64,000 nucleotides of DNA. Source: Salinicoccus sediminis (lineage in GTDB: Bacteria; Bacillota; Bacilli; Staphylococcales; Salinicoccaceae). Every line of letters begins with the position of its first letter. The stretch's first letter is position 1. Below are positions 1 through 8,567 of this stretch, one piece after another. A model generated the notes under the pieces. It saw only the letters and a program-made list of their open reading frames with translations, was not told where the DNA came from and did not search any database. The position numbers and the translations under genes were made by a program. The DNA is taken from the NCBI RefSeq assembly GCF_000986795.1, contig NZ_LAYZ01000026.1:1-64000 (forward strand), given 5' to 3'.

Positions 1-104
1 GGCGGAGAGGCCACACCTGTTCCCATGCCGAACACAGCAGTTAAGCTCTCCAGCGCCGATGGTAGTTGGACTGACGTCCCGCAAGAGTAGGACGCTGCCG
101 GGCA
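1..104 (+). rRNA. rrf: 5S ribosomal RNA, 3' part (5' end outside window)
   Basis: The window opens inside a 5S rRNA. The conserved core CCATGCCGAACACAG and the following segments through GAGTAGGACGCTGCCGGGC match Firmicutes 5S rRNA. About 12 to 15 bases of the 5' end are missing. The 3' boundary is approximate. It implies that an rRNA operon ends just left of the t6A genes. Confidence 0.93.
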
Positions 105-138
105 GTACATATTCAATATGGATGCGATGAGCCGCATG

Positions 139-163
139 GAGACCTGTAGAGGTCTCTTTTTTT
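139..163 (+). terminator. rRNA operon terminator
   Basis: Perfect 7-bp stem GAGACCT / AGGTCTC with a 4-nt loop, followed by a run of T. It lies 35 bases after the 5S rRNA and ends the rRNA transcript. Confidence 0.88.
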
Positions 164-206
164 GTATAATAGGGTAAATGAGACTTATGGATCAGGAGGG
201 TTTTTG

Positions 207-677
207 ATGAAATTGGAAGTGGATATTGACAATATTGAAGAGGCTGAACAGCTTGCTTGGGAGCTGGGGGCTCTTATTTCCGGCGGTACAGTAATGCTCC
301 TTAAAGGCAATCTGGGGGCGGGTAAGACGACTTTCACCCAGTTTGTCGGGAGTGCTTTGGGTGTCAGACGCCGTATGAGTTCACCGACTTTCAACATCAT
401 CAAATCCTATAATGCGGAAAACTTCGTTGTTCACCATATGGACTGTTACCGTTTGGAAAACAGTGATGAGGACCTGGGTTTTGATGAATACTTCAATGAG
501 CAGGATGTTTCGATCATTGAGTGGCCGGGGTTTATAGAGGAATTTCTGCCTGACGAATATATGTCTGTGACGATTGAGAAGACAGCCGGGGACGGCAGGT
601 TGTTTACTTTTGAATCGAACGGCAGGAAATACGATTCTGTACTGGAGGCGCTTCAAAATGATATCCCTTCTAATTGA
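207..677 (+). CDS. tsaE: tRNA t6A biosynthesis ATPase TsaE
   Basis: P-loop ATPase that works with TsaB and TsaD to put threonylcarbamoyl on A37 of ANN-decoding tRNAs. The 156-residue product has the family length. The Walker A motif GNLGAGKT is at residues 34-41. The conserved SSPTF follows near 58-62, then HMDCYRL and an IIEWP motif. The ATG at 207 was chosen because AGGAGGG sits 6 bases upstream; an upstream in-frame extension has no ribosome site and would begin inside the rRNA terminator. First gene of tsaE-tsaB-rimI-tsaD; its end overlaps tsaB by 20 bases. Confidence 0.96.
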   Translation: MKLEVDIDNIEEAEQLAWELGALISGGTVMLLKGNLGAGKTTFTQFVGSALGVRRRMSSPTFNIIKSYNAENFVVHHMDCYRLENSDEDLGFDEYFNEQDVSIIEWPGFIEEFLPDEYMSVTIEKTAGDGRLFTFESNGRKYDSVLEALQNDIPSN

Positions 678-1314
678 TACATCAAACAGGCCGCTCTCTG
701 TGGCTTTAAACCGTGATGGTTTTACTTTGGCGGAAATCAACACTACTGTGAAAAAAACGCATTCCGCAACAGTGATGGACTATATAGACAAACTTTTCAG
801 GATGACGGAGTTGAAGAAAAATGATATCGACAGGATCATTGTGGCAAAGGGCCCGGGTTCTTACACGGGTGTGCGGATCGGTGTGACTGTAGCCAAAACG
901 CTTGCGTTTGCTCTCGGAACTAAGCTGTACAGTGTATCCTCTCTCTTCGTGGTTGCTGCCTCATACAGTAAGGAGGGGATTGTGGCCCCTCTGTTTGATG
1001 CACGAAGAGGCAATGTATTCGGTGCTGTATATAATATGAAACCGGACAGCTTTACTGAAGAAGTGGCACCGGCTCATATGAGTCTGAAAGACTTGCAGAC
1101 AAAGCTCTCTTCCTATGAATCATCAGTTATTCTATTGGATGGACAGGAGAACATAAGTGCAAATCTTGAAGATTTTGTCCATACTGTACCGCGTATCAGC
1201 CTGATTGAGCAGTTCGAAACTGCACTGGAGGAAGAAGATATTCACTCCCTGGTGCCGGAATATTTGAGAATATCGGAGGCGGAAAGAAATTGGATGGAAC
1301 AGAACAAGTCATAA
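658..1314 (+). CDS. tsaB: t6A biosynthesis protein TsaB
   Basis: Member of the ASKHA fold that serves as the scaffold and partner of TsaD in the threonylcarbamoyl transferase complex. The 218-residue product starts MISLLIDTSN and has the diagnostic KGPGSYTGVRIG motif at about residues 64-75, then FDARRGNVF. The start at 658 lies within the end of tsaE, which fits translational coupling. A longer upstream reading frame was rejected because it would overlap tsaE by more than 100 bases. The catalytic role sits in TsaD, not here. Confidence 0.95.
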   Translation: MISLLIDTSNRPLSVALNRDGFTLAEINTTVKKTHSATVMDYIDKLFRMTELKKNDIDRIIVAKGPGSYTGVRIGVTVAKTLAFALGTKLYSVSSLFVVAASYSKEGIVAPLFDARRGNVFGAVYNMKPDSFTEEVAPAHMSLKDLQTKLSSYESSVILLDGQENISANLEDFVHTVPRISLIEQFETALEEEDIHSLVPEYLRISEAERNWMEQNKS

Positions 1315-1742
1315 GACAGATGGAAATTAATGATTTGGAAGCCGTCCATGAAATTGAGACCGCCTCCTTTCCGAATACATCCTGGAATATGGAATCGTTT
1401 TTGAGGGAATTGACTGTCAACCAGTTCGCCCATTATTTTGTGATGGAGGAAAATGGGGAGATCATCGGGTACTGCGGACTGTGGATGGTCATCGATCAGA
1501 GCCAGATCACCACAATCGCAATCGACAGACATGCGAGGGGTAACGGCTTTGGGAATTCACTGCTCAGATATGTGAAGGAGTATGCGGCTGAACAGTCTGA
1601 TTATCTTTCGCTTGAGGTGAGCATAGACAATGAGCCTGCGATGAAACTGTATGAAAAAGAGGGCTTCAAATACGCCGGCGTACGCAAAGATTATTACGGG
1701 CCCGGAAAGGATGCACATGTGATGTGGGTGGAATTGAAATGA
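1290..1742 (+). CDS. rimI: ribosomal protein S18 alanine N-acetyltransferase RimI
   Basis: GNAT acetyltransferase of 150 residues. By family and position it acetylates the N terminus of ribosomal protein S18. The acetyl-CoA loop is RHARGNGFG around residues 80-88, followed by the [19 protein letters not shown] segment typical of RimI. The start appears to be TTG at 1290, 10 bases after GGAGG, giving a normal family length; ATG at 1320 is the alternative. It overlaps tsaB by 25 bases and tsaD by 4. Substrate specificity rests on synteny and similarity only. Confidence 0.92.
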   Translation: MDGTEQVIRQMEINDLEAVHEIETASFPNTSWNMESFLRELTVNQFAHYFVMEENGEIIGYCGLWMVIDQSQITTIAIDRHARGNGFGNSLLRYVKEYAAEQSDYLSLEVSIDNEPAMKLYEKEGFKYAGVRKDYYGPGKDAHVMWVELK

Positions 1743-2758
1743 CACAGGATACAGTGATACTAAGCATAGAAACAAGCTGTGACGAGACGGCAGCGAGTGT
1801 CGTGAGAAACGGCAGTGAAATACTGTCGAACGTTGTAGTGAGTCAGATAGAGAGCCATAAACGCTTTGGCGGTGTTGTGCCCGAGGTCGCCTCAAGACAC
1901 CATGTGGAGACGATCACACTGGTGATAGAGCAGGCATTGGAGGAAGCAGGTATGACACCGGAAGGACTTTCTGCAGTGGCTGTGACCGAAGGGCCGGGCC
2001 TGATCGGTGCGCTTCTCGTCGGTATCAATGCTGCGAAGGCGTTCAGTTTCGCACACGATCTGCCGCTTATCCCGGTCCACCATATTGCCGGGCACATCTA
2101 TGCCAACCAGCTGGAAGAGGAACTGGAATTCCCATTGGTGGCCCTGATTGTTTCAGGGGGCCACACTGAACTGATCTATATGGAGGACCACCTCTCGTTT
2201 GAAGTCATCGGGGAAACGAGGGATGATGCTGTCGGAGAGGCATACGACAAAGTGGCAAGGGTCATCGGACTGCCTTATCCCGGCGGCCCGCATGTAGATC
2301 GGCTGAGCAGGGAAGGCGCGGATACATTTGATTTCCCGAGGTCATACCTTGAACAGGGCAGTTATGACTTCAGTTTCAGCGGTCTTAAATCCGCTGTAAT
2401 AAACACCCTGCACAATCACAGGCAGAAAGGTCTGGAAGTGAAAAAGGAAGATGTCGCAAAAAGCTTCCAGGAAAGTGCAGTGGATGTTCTGACGAAAAAA
2501 ACGATGGATGCGGTGGAAGAATATGAAGTGAAACACCTGCTTGTTGCCGGCGGTGTCGCCGCGAACAGCGGACTGCGTCAGCGTTTTGAATCATTGTGCA
2601 GGGAGAATGATGTCAAATTGAGCATACCAAAGCTTAAATTCTGCACAGACAATGCAGCGATGATCGGTGCGGTGGCACATCATCTGTATCAGAAAGACCA
2701 TTTCGCTTCATTGGATTTGAATGGCAGGAATTTTATCGACATAGAACTTTTTGTATAA
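1739..2758 (+). CDS. tsaD: tRNA N6-threonylcarbamoyladenosine transferase TsaD
   Basis: Catalytic subunit that transfers threonylcarbamoyl from TC-AMP to tRNA A37. The 339-residue protein shows SIETSCDET at the N terminus, the metal-binding HHIAGH (His115, His119), GGHTE, the glycine-rich FSFSGLK and [12 protein letters not shown], and the C-terminal [12 protein letters not shown] at 1739 overlaps the rimI stop as ATGA, with GGGTGG about 8 bases upstream; a GTG at 1724 is in frame but less likely. A strong terminator follows. Essential in most bacteria. Confidence 0.96.
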   Translation: MTQDTVILSIETSCDETAASVVRNGSEILSNVVVSQIESHKRFGGVVPEVASRHHVETITLVIEQALEEAGMTPEGLSAVAVTEGPGLIGALLVGINAAKAFSFAHDLPLIPVHHIAGHIYANQLEEELEFPLVALIVSGGHTELIYMEDHLSFEVIGETRDDAVGEAYDKVARVIGLPYPGGPHVDRLSREGADTFDFPRSYLEQGSYDFSFSGLKSAVINTLHNHRQKGLEVKKEDVAKSFQESAVDVLTKKTMDAVEEYEVKHLLVAGGVAANSGLRQRFESLCRENDVKLSIPKLKFCTDNAAMIGAVAHHLYQKDHFASLDLNGRNFIDIELFV

Positions 2759-2780
2759 TGCTTCTGTATATTAATACTGT

Positions 2781-2812
2781 TCCGGTATCTGAAAAAGATA
2801 CCGGATTTTTTT
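2781..2812 (+). terminator. tsaD operon terminator
   Basis: Perfect 10-bp inverted repeat TCCGGTATCT / AGATACCGGA with a short A-rich loop, followed by seven T. It ends the t6A operon 22 bases after the tsaD stop. Confidence 0.93.
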
Positions 2813-2882
2813 GCGGCGAACGTATATTCAAAGGTATGGAATGTAAAGACAGTCTTAACAATGTCAATACGGAACGTGTGTT

Positions 2883-2989
2883 TTATCCACATCTGTTGAT
2901 AACTTGGGGATAAGTCGTGGATAAGGTTATTAACAGGTGTGGATATAAGTGTGTATAACTTTACGGATAATTGTTGATCATGTGGATAA
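2883..2989. promoter_or_regulatory. cluster of DnaA boxes outside oriC
   Basis: Nine matches or near matches to the DnaA box TTATNCACA lie within 107 bases. Three are exact: 2883-2891 forward, and 2950-2958 and 2981-2989 reverse. One-mismatch forms are at 2894-2902, 2905-2913, 2916-2924 and 2938-2946 (all reverse) and 2927-2935 (forward); a weaker one is at 2962-2970. No dnaA or dnaN gene is near. The region lies between the tsaD terminator and the ABC-F terminator, so no coding or transcript role explains it. The rest of the 365-base gap shows only the two terminators. Confidence 0.8.
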
Positions 2990-3094
2990 CTCATCACAAC
3001 CCCCTGTTTATCGACTTTCTTATGTGAATAATATTGTGTCTAAGTAAATTTTCTATTAAATTACATATTCCACCGAACGTCTGGTTGTCTGTAT

Positions 3095-3124
3095 AAAAAA
3101 AGAATGCATGGCATCTGCATTCTT
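3095..3124 (-). terminator. terminator of the ABC-F gene
   Basis: Inverted repeat AAAGAATGCA / TGCATTCTTT (3099-3108 and 3116-3125) with an A run at 3095-3101, which reads as a U run on the reverse strand. The stem overlaps the ABC-F stop codon at 3124-3126. Confidence 0.85.
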
Positions 3125-5034
3125 TATTCATCCACTAATTCTTCTGTTTTCTCCCACTCCGACATCAGCGCTTCCAGTTCCTGATTTTTCTGGCCAAGCT
3201 GCTGATTGTAGGCGTCGGCTTTCTCATAATCCCCATAAACTTCAGGATCAAGGAGTGTTTCCTCAATTTCTCCGATTTCCTCTTCGATACGGTGTATCGC
3301 GTCTTCGATTTTGGCAATGTTCCTTTTCAGACGCTGCATTTCATTGCGTTTCTGTTTCTGTGAGGCATAGTCGCCCGTATCGGTATTTTTCTGCCCGTGG
3401 GATTCGGGTTGTATTTCCAGTGACTCCCGTTCTTCTTTCTTGTGGATATAGTAACTGTAATCACCGTGATACAGATCGATCGCCCGGTGGCCAATCTCCA
3501 TCACTTTCGTAGCAATCCGGTCTATGAAGTACCGGTCATGCGAAACGAAGATGATGGTGCCCGGATAGTCCTTGAGCGCGTTCTCGAGTACTTCTTTGCT
3601 GTCGATGTCCAGGTGGTTGGTCGGTTCATCGAGTATGAGCAGATTATTTTCCTCAAGCATCAATCTGGCCAGCTGGATGCGTGCCTTTTCCCCGCCGCTC
3701 AGGTCATTGATGCGCTTCAGCACTTCATCCTGGGTGAACAGGAAGCGGCCAAGCACTCCCCTGACATCACTTTCTTTCATGTGCGGATATTCATGCCAGA
3801 GTTCTTCGAGTATCGTTCTTGCGGACGTAAATTCTGCCTGCTTCTGATCATAGTAGCCGATGGATACATTCGTTCCGTAAATGATTTCTCCGCTGTGCTT
3901 CGGCAGGTGTTTTGCAATCGTTTTGACGAGCGTCGATTTCCCGATGCCGTTCGGGCCGATGACCGCTATGCGGTCGCCCTTGTCGACATTGAAACTAATC
4001 CCTTCATTCAACGTCTCTTCGTACCCGATGCCGATTTCTTTCACCCTGAGTACGTCATTGCCGCTCTCCCTTTTGATGTCGAAGGAGAAGTTGGCATTCC
4101 TCTGGTCCCGTGTGGGCATATTGATGCGGTCCATATGTTCAAGCTGCTTGCGCCGGCTTTTGGCCATGCCGCTGGTGGAGGCTCTCGCAATATTCTTTTC
4201 AACAAACGTCTCGAGCCGCTTTATCTCCTTCTGCTGCTCTTCGTACGCCTTCATCTGCAGGTTGAAGCGTTTTTCCTTCTCAACCGCATATTTTGTATAG
4301 TTGGTGTGGTAAAGCGTCCCTTTGAACATTTCCACTTCGAATATCCTGTCGACAGTGCTGTCGAGGAAGTAGCGGTCATGGCTGATGATGACGACCGCAC
4401 CGCGGAAGCTGTTCAAATACTGTTCCAGCCATGAGACGGTTGTCATATCCAGGTGGTTGGTCGGCTCATCGAGCAGCAGAAGGTCGGGGGAGGACAGGAG
4501 CATCTGCCCGAGTGCGAGGCGGGTTTTCTGGCCGCCGGAGAATTCATCAACACTGCGCCCGAGGTCATCCACATCAAAGTTCAGGCCGGTCATGACGGTC
4601 TTTATCTTAGTGTCGATATTGTAGCCGTCCTCATTTTCAAAACGGTTCTGCAGATGCTCGAAACGCCTGAGCTGATCTTCATATTTACTGTGGCTGTAGT
4701 CATGTTCTGCGAGCCATCCGGTAGTCCCTTCGATTTCCGCTTTCAATTCAAGAAGCCCGGAAAACGGGCGCATCATCTCTTCGCGGACAGTCTGTGAGGA
4801 CTCAAGTGTCATCTGTTGCGTGAGATAGCCGATTGAAGTACCTTTCGGTACAGAGATCGTCCCCTCATCATAAGACAGTTCACCGGCCATTATCTTCATC
4901 AGTGTCGTCTTTCCGGCGCCGTTTTTCCCGACGATACCCGTCGTTTCGCCCGATTTGACTTCAAGGTTTACATTTTCAAAGATCAAATCCGTCGCGTACG
5001 ATTTCTTTATATTTCCAAGTTGCATTACTATCAT
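3124..5034 (-). CDS. ydiF: ABC-F family ATPase, YdiF type
   Basis: Soluble protein of 636 residues with two ABC ATPase domains and no membrane segments, as in ABC-F ribosome-associated ATPases. Domain 1 has GKNGAGKTTLMKI, the signature SGGQKTRLALG and LLLLDEPTNHLD. Domain 2 has GPNGIGKSTLVKT, LSGGEKARIQLAR and LILDEPTNHLD. A charged linker separates them and a coiled coil forms the last 80 residues or so. Start at 5034 is preceded by AGAGGG 8 bases upstream. The place between tsaD and rex matches B. subtilis ydiF. Family members act on the translating ribosome; a resistance role is not implied by anything seen here. Confidence 0.93.
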   Translation of the reverse strand: MIVMQLGNIKKSYATDLIFENVNLEVKSGETTGIVGKNGAGKTTLMKIMAGELSYDEGTISVPKGTSIGYLTQQMTLESSQTVREEMMRPFSGLLELKAEIEGTTGWLAEHDYSHSKYEDQLRRFEHLQNRFENEDGYNIDTKIKTVMTGLNFDVDDLGRSVDEFSGGQKTRLALGQMLLSSPDLLLLDEPTNHLDMTTVSWLEQYLNSFRGAVVIISHDRYFLDSTVDRIFEVEMFKGTLYHTNYTKYAVEKEKRFNLQMKAYEEQQKEIKRLETFVEKNIARASTSGMAKSRRKQLEHMDRINMPTRDQRNANFSFDIKRESGNDVLRVKEIGIGYEETLNEGISFNVDKGDRIAVIGPNGIGKSTLVKTIAKHLPKHSGEIIYGTNVSIGYYDQKQAEFTSARTILEELWHEYPHMKESDVRGVLGRFLFTQDEVLKRINDLSGGEKARIQLARLMLEENNLLILDEPTNHLDIDSKEVLENALKDYPGTIIFVSHDRYFIDRIATKVMEIGHRAIDLYHGDYSYYIHKKEERESLEIQPESHGQKNTDTGDYASQKQKRNEMQRLKRNIAKIEDAIHRIEEEIGEIEETLLDPEVYGDYEKADAYNQQLGQKNQELEALMSEWEKTEELVDE

Positions 5035-5125
5035 TTTAAATACCCTCTCTTTCCTCCAGTTTACAATAAAGACATCAAAAAAACGATGAAAGAAAGCCTT
5101 TTTGTACTACACTTCAAAAATGGAC

Positions 5126-5140
5126 TTGTGATATAATACA
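5126..5140 (+). promoter_or_regulatory. rex promoter with possible Rex half-site
   Basis: Extended -10 element TGATATAAT at 5129-5137 sits 36 bases before the rex start. It overlaps TTGTGA (5126-5131), which is one half of the Rex operator TTGTGA-N6-TCACAA. The second half is not recognisable, so autoregulation is only a possibility. No clear -35 was seen, which suits an extended -10 promoter. Confidence 0.55.
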
Positions 5141-5173
5141 GTGATAGAGCCTAAAAGAAGAGGTGTGGGACAT

Positions 5174-5806
5174 TTGAACAATAAAAAGAAAATCCCAAAC
5201 GCAACAATGAAACGTCTCCCTTTATATTACAGGTATTTTAAAGAAGCTGAGAAATCAGGCACGGACAGGGTGTCTTCAAAAGAGATCAGTGATGCTCTCG
5301 ATATAGATTCTGCAACAATCCGGAGGGACTTCTCATATTTCGGGGAGCTCGGCAGGAAGGGATACGGCTATAATGTGAAGAGCCTGCTGAAATTCTTCAT
5401 GGAACACATCCACGGAAATGAGACAAGGAATGTGGCAATCATAGGTGCCGGCAATCTTGGGAGCGCGCTGTTGAACTATAAATTCAGTAATATAAATGAT
5501 AGAATGAATGTAGTAGCTGCGTTTGACAGGAATGCGGGTATGATTGGGACAAAGATCAATGATACCGAAGTGTTCCACTCTGATGATCTGGAGAAGATCA
5601 TTCCGGAGCAGGGCATCGACGTTGCGATACTTACACTGCCCGCTGAAGCCGGACAGAAGATGGCAGAGCGCCTTGAAGCGGCAGGCATCAAGGGGATATT
5701 GAACTTTACTCCAATCAGGTTGGATGTAAGTGACGGGATTTACGTGCATAACATAGATTTGAGTGTTGAATTGCAGGCATTATTCTTTTATATGAAAAAT
5801 TTCTAG
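5174..5806 (+). CDS. rex: redox-sensing transcriptional repressor Rex
   Basis: Repressor that senses the NADH/NAD+ ratio and controls fermentation and respiration genes. The 210-residue product has an N-terminal winged helix ([17 protein letters not shown], then [20 protein letters not shown]) and a Rossmann domain with [15 protein letters not shown] at about residues 88-102. TTG at 5174 was chosen: AAGAGGTG lies 8 bases upstream and the length fits the family. A GTG start 33 bases earlier would fall almost on the promoter. Followed by tatA after 10 bases. Confidence 0.94.
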   Translation: MNNKKKIPNATMKRLPLYYRYFKEAEKSGTDRVSSKEISDALDIDSATIRRDFSYFGELGRKGYGYNVKSLLKFFMEHIHGNETRNVAIIGAGNLGSALLNYKFSNINDRMNVVAAFDRNAGMIGTKINDTEVFHSDDLEKIIPEQGIDVAILTLPAEAGQKMAERLEAAGIKGILNFTPIRLDVSDGIYVHNIDLSVELQALFFYMKNF

Positions 5807-5816
5807 GAGGGGTATT

Positions 5817-6062
5817 ATGTTTGAATTGCTAATGCCGGGTACATTGATGGCAGTCGGACCTACCAGCATGATCGTTATCGCAGTTGTCGCACTGATCATT
5901 TTCGGGCCGAAAAAACTGCCGCAGTTCGGTCGTGCCATGGGTTCCACTTTGAAAGAATTTAAAAACGCGACCAAAGGCCTTGCGTCTGATGATGACGATG
6001 ATGACGACGATGACAAAAACAAAAAGCAGAAGAAAATCGAATCACAGGATGCACAGAGTTAA
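5817..6062 (+). CDS. tatA: twin-arginine translocase subunit TatA
   Basis: Pore-forming subunit of the Tat system, which exports folded proteins. It is 81 residues with one N-terminal membrane helix (about 14-29), the [14 protein letters not shown] hinge and an amphipathic helix ending [10 protein letters not shown]. The tail contains nine consecutive aspartates followed by a lysine-rich stretch, longer and more acidic than in short TatAy proteins. AGGAGGGG lies 6 bases before the start. Pairs with tatC downstream, as in B. subtilis tatAy-tatCy. Confidence 0.94.
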   Translation: MFELLMPGTLMAVGPTSMIVIAVVALIIFGPKKLPQFGRAMGSTLKEFKNATKGLASDDDDDDDDDKNKKQKKIESQDAQS

Positions 6063-6065
6063 CAA

Positions 6066-6088
6066 GGTGGCGGAAGCCGCCTTTTTTT
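6066..6088 (+). terminator. terminator or attenuator between tatA and tatC
   Basis: GGCGG (6069-6073) and CCGCC (6077-6081) form a short GC stem followed by seven T, starting 6 bases after the tatA stop. It lies inside the tatA-tatC unit, so it probably acts partially and lets TatA be made in excess over TatC. Confidence 0.75.
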
Positions 6089-6107
6089 AAAGAGGTGAAA
6101 GAATAAT

Positions 6108-6869
6108 ATGAACGATGAGGAAAAAAGAGAAATCACCGAACATCTGGATGAGCTGAGAAAAAGGCTGCTCATAGTGATGTACTTTTTCGTTGCTGCGATG
6201 CTCGTTGGTTTTTTCCTGTCAAAACCGTTGATCTATCAAATGCAGAACGCCCCCTGGACCAGCGGTATACAGATGCACGCATTCCAGGTGACGGATCCGC
6301 TTAAAATATATCTGCTTGTCATCGTGATCATCGCATTCGTCATAGTGCTGCCGGTGATCATGTACCAGCTGTGGGCTTTTGTATCCCCCGGCCTCCATAA
6401 CAATGAAAGGAAACTGACACTGAGCTACATACCCATTGTCATGGTGCTGATGCTCGGAGGGATGGCTTTCGGTTATTTCATACTGGTGCCGTATATCATA
6501 GACTTCACATTCCAGTTATCCGACGAGATGGGAATTGCCACTACCATCGGCATCAATCAGTATTTCGGCTTCCTGTTCAGGACGGTGATACCGTTCGGAC
6601 TGGTTTTCCAGATGCCGATACTGGTTTTATTCCTGACGCAGCTCGGCATCATTACACCTATGTTCCTGAAGAAGAACAGGAAATATGCCTATTTCATACT
6701 GCTGATCTTTGCAGCACTGATTGCGCCGCCTGACCTTATGACACACATCATGCTGACCATCCCTATGATCATCCTGTATGAAATCAGTATATATATATCC
6801 AAAATTGGATACAGAAGACATTTGAAGGCAGAGCAGAAGGCAATCGAAGAATCACTGGATTCCGACTAG
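6108..6869 (+). CDS. tatC: twin-arginine translocase subunit TatC
   Basis: Integral membrane receptor for twin-arginine signal peptides. The 253-residue protein begins with the conserved cytoplasmic segment EKREITEHLDELRKRLL and shows six hydrophobic segments. YQLWAFVSPGLHNNERK and the FGYFILVPY motif are typical. AGAGGTG is about 10 bases upstream. Together with TatA it makes a minimal TatAC system; no tatB is present, as is normal in Firmicutes. Confidence 0.95.
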   Translation: MNDEEKREITEHLDELRKRLLIVMYFFVAAMLVGFFLSKPLIYQMQNAPWTSGIQMHAFQVTDPLKIYLLVIVIIAFVIVLPVIMYQLWAFVSPGLHNNERKLTLSYIPIVMVLMLGGMAFGYFILVPYIIDFTFQLSDEMGIATTIGINQYFGFLFRTVIPFGLVFQMPILVLFLTQLGIITPMFLKKNRKYAYFILLIFAALIAPPDLMTHIMLTIPMIILYEISIYISKIGYRRHLKAEQKAIEESLDSD

Positions 6870-6881
6870 GAGGCGTTCTTG

Positions 6882-8366
6882 ATGGAAGAGACTTCAAAAA
6901 CTGATGAATTTAAAAGACTGGATTCAATTCCCCGTGATGAAATGGAATCACTGATGAAGAAAGCTTCGGAAGACCCGTGGAGACAGAACTATCATATACA
7001 GCCTGTGACAGGGCATCTCGGAGCCCCGGCGGCATTCGTCCGCGACAGAGGTGTCTACCATCTCTTTTATGAGTGGGCGCCGTTTGATGGGCACGGTGGC
7101 ATCAGATACTGGTATCACGTAACAGGGGAAAATCTGGCCGCCTTTAAGAACCGCGGGGTCAAACTCCGTCCGGATACGATATATGACAGTCACGGAGCCC
7201 TCGCAGGCTCCGCTTTTGCAGTTGACGACACAGTCAATATCGCTTATACCGGCGCTCATATGACAGAGGCCGGCCGGGTTATCCCGAACCAGCTCCAAGT
7301 CTCGCTGAATGAACACTTCAGAGTGAGAAAAGAGCCTGTCCCGATCGTGAAAGGGCCGCCCGAGGGATTCACGGATAATTTCAGGCACCCCAAAATCTGG
7401 GAAGAGGACGGTGTATTTTACATGCTTGCCGGTGCCCAGACCCACTCTGACTACGGCAGAGCGGTGGTTTATTCCACCGGGGACTCGGGCAGCTTCAAGT
7501 ACAGCGGCGAGCTCCGCACAGACCTTGACCAGTTCGGTTTCATGTGGGAGCATCCAGACTTCTTCACAATTGACGGCAGGGACGTATTTGCATTCAGTCC
7601 GCACGGATTGGATAAATACCGCTACAGCTATTGGAATGCCTGCCAGTCGGGCTATGTCACCGGCCGTCTTTACCGCGGGACGCTCGTGATGGAGCACGGC
7701 GAATTCCATGAATTCGATCACGGTTTCGATTTTTATGCGCCAAAGACGGCAACCGGGGAAAAGGGAGAAAGAATACTGATTGCCAGTATGGGCATCGAAG
7801 AAACCGATTATCCGACAGAAGATCATGGCTGGAGCGGCTGCATGACCATCCCGAGAGTGCTGACACTTGCGCGGGGGAGGATAAGACAGAATCCGGTGCC
7901 GGCTCTTGAGACCCTCAGGTACGACGGGATATCGGCGGAAGGCTATTTTAACCACTTCCCGAGGAAGATGAAGGATTTCTATGGTGACTGCTACGAGCTG
8001 ATCATCGACATCAATGAGAACAACGCATCGGAAATATACATCAACCTGCGGATGAGCAGACGGGAAGAGACGCTGCTCATATACAATACCGAAAGCCGGC
8101 TGTTTACACTGGATGTCGAATTCAGCGGCAAGCTGCCCGGTAACGTTGACGGCACGAAGCGGAGTGTCGAACTGGAAGAGGATCTGAGACAGCTGAGGAT
8201 ATATATGGATAAATCAAGCATTGAAATCTTCATAAATGAAGGGGAGGCGGTGATGTCTTCCAGGATATTCCCCGGCAAAAGGGCACAGGGCGTGGAAATG
8301 TCGACAGAAATCGGAGACTGCTACGTCTCCATGACTCAATATAAACTGAAATCCCTTGAAAACTAA
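6882..8366 (+). CDS. GH32 (sucrose-6-phosphate hydrolase-like) protein lacking catalytic residues
   Basis: A 494-residue protein with the GH32 five-bladed propeller pattern and C-terminal beta-sandwich. Similarity to ScrB/SacA is clear from GVYHLFYEW, RYWYHVTGENL and DSHGALAGSAF. The hallmark NDPNG that carries the nucleophile Asp reads GAPAA here, so Ala48 replaces it. The RDP motif reads RHP (His169 for the transition-state Asp). The acid/base Glu of the EC motif is kept, as MWEHPDFF (Glu223). Frame is intact with no stops. No signal peptide. ATG at 6882 lies 8 bases after AGGAGG, 12 bases after tatC, so it is probably co-transcribed. Likely a pseudoenzyme, perhaps a sugar-binding or regulatory protein; an RpiR regulator follows. 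Confidence 0.8.
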   Translation: MEETSKTDEFKRLDSIPRDEMESLMKKASEDPWRQNYHIQPVTGHLGAPAAFVRDRGVYHLFYEWAPFDGHGGIRYWYHVTGENLAAFKNRGVKLRPDTIYDSHGALAGSAFAVDDTVNIAYTGAHMTEAGRVIPNQLQVSLNEHFRVRKEPVPIVKGPPEGFTDNFRHPKIWEEDGVFYMLAGAQTHSDYGRAVVYSTGDSGSFKYSGELRTDLDQFGFMWEHPDFFTIDGRDVFAFSPHGLDKYRYSYWNACQSGYVTGRLYRGTLVMEHGEFHEFDHGFDFYAPKTATGEKGERILIASMGIEETDYPTEDHGWSGCMTIPRVLTLARGRIRQNPVPALETLRYDGISAEGYFNHFPRKMKDFYGDCYELIIDINENNASEIYINLRMSRREETLLIYNTESRLFTLDVEFSGKLPGNVDGTKRSVELEEDLRQLRIYMDKSSIEIFINEGEAVMSSRIFPGKRAQGVEMSTEIGDCYVSMTQYKLKSLEN

Positions 8367-8400
8367 GAACGGTCCATTGATAAAATTCAGGTTTTTTCAT

Positions 8401-8429
8401 TTGTTCATTTCAATCCGACTCTATATAAT
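8401..8429 (+). promoter_or_regulatory. sigma-A type promoter upstream of rpiR gene
   Basis: TTGTTC (8401-8406), 17-base spacer, perfect TATAAT (8424-8429). It would give a leader of about 130 bases before the RpiR-family gene. Confidence 0.65.
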
Positions 8430-8463
8430 CAAAAGATATAGGAATGTGGGGCGGGATCAGTGA

Positions 8464-8500
8464 GAATTTTAGGAAATTAACATATTTAAATTTCAAATTC
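8464..8500. promoter_or_regulatory. AT-rich inverted repeat, possible RpiR-type operator
   Basis: GAATTTTAGGAAATT (8464-8478) is mirrored by AATTTCAAATTC (8489-8500) with two bases missing in one arm. RpiR/MurR regulators bind AT-rich palindromes of this sort, and this one lies between the promoter and start of such a gene. Assignment is inference. Confidence 0.4.
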
Positions 8501-8567
8501 TGTTAAACTTGATTAAAATTTTTGATACTATAAAATTACACATTAATTGTCCATCGGGGGGATTGGA

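Noticed and set aside
3442-4434. Forward frame of 330 codons inside the ABC-F gene
   Set aside because: Antisense to intact ABC motifs; no start signal.
5126-5143. Complete Rex operator in front of rex
   Set aside because: Only the left half TTGTGA is present; the right half does not match TCACAA.
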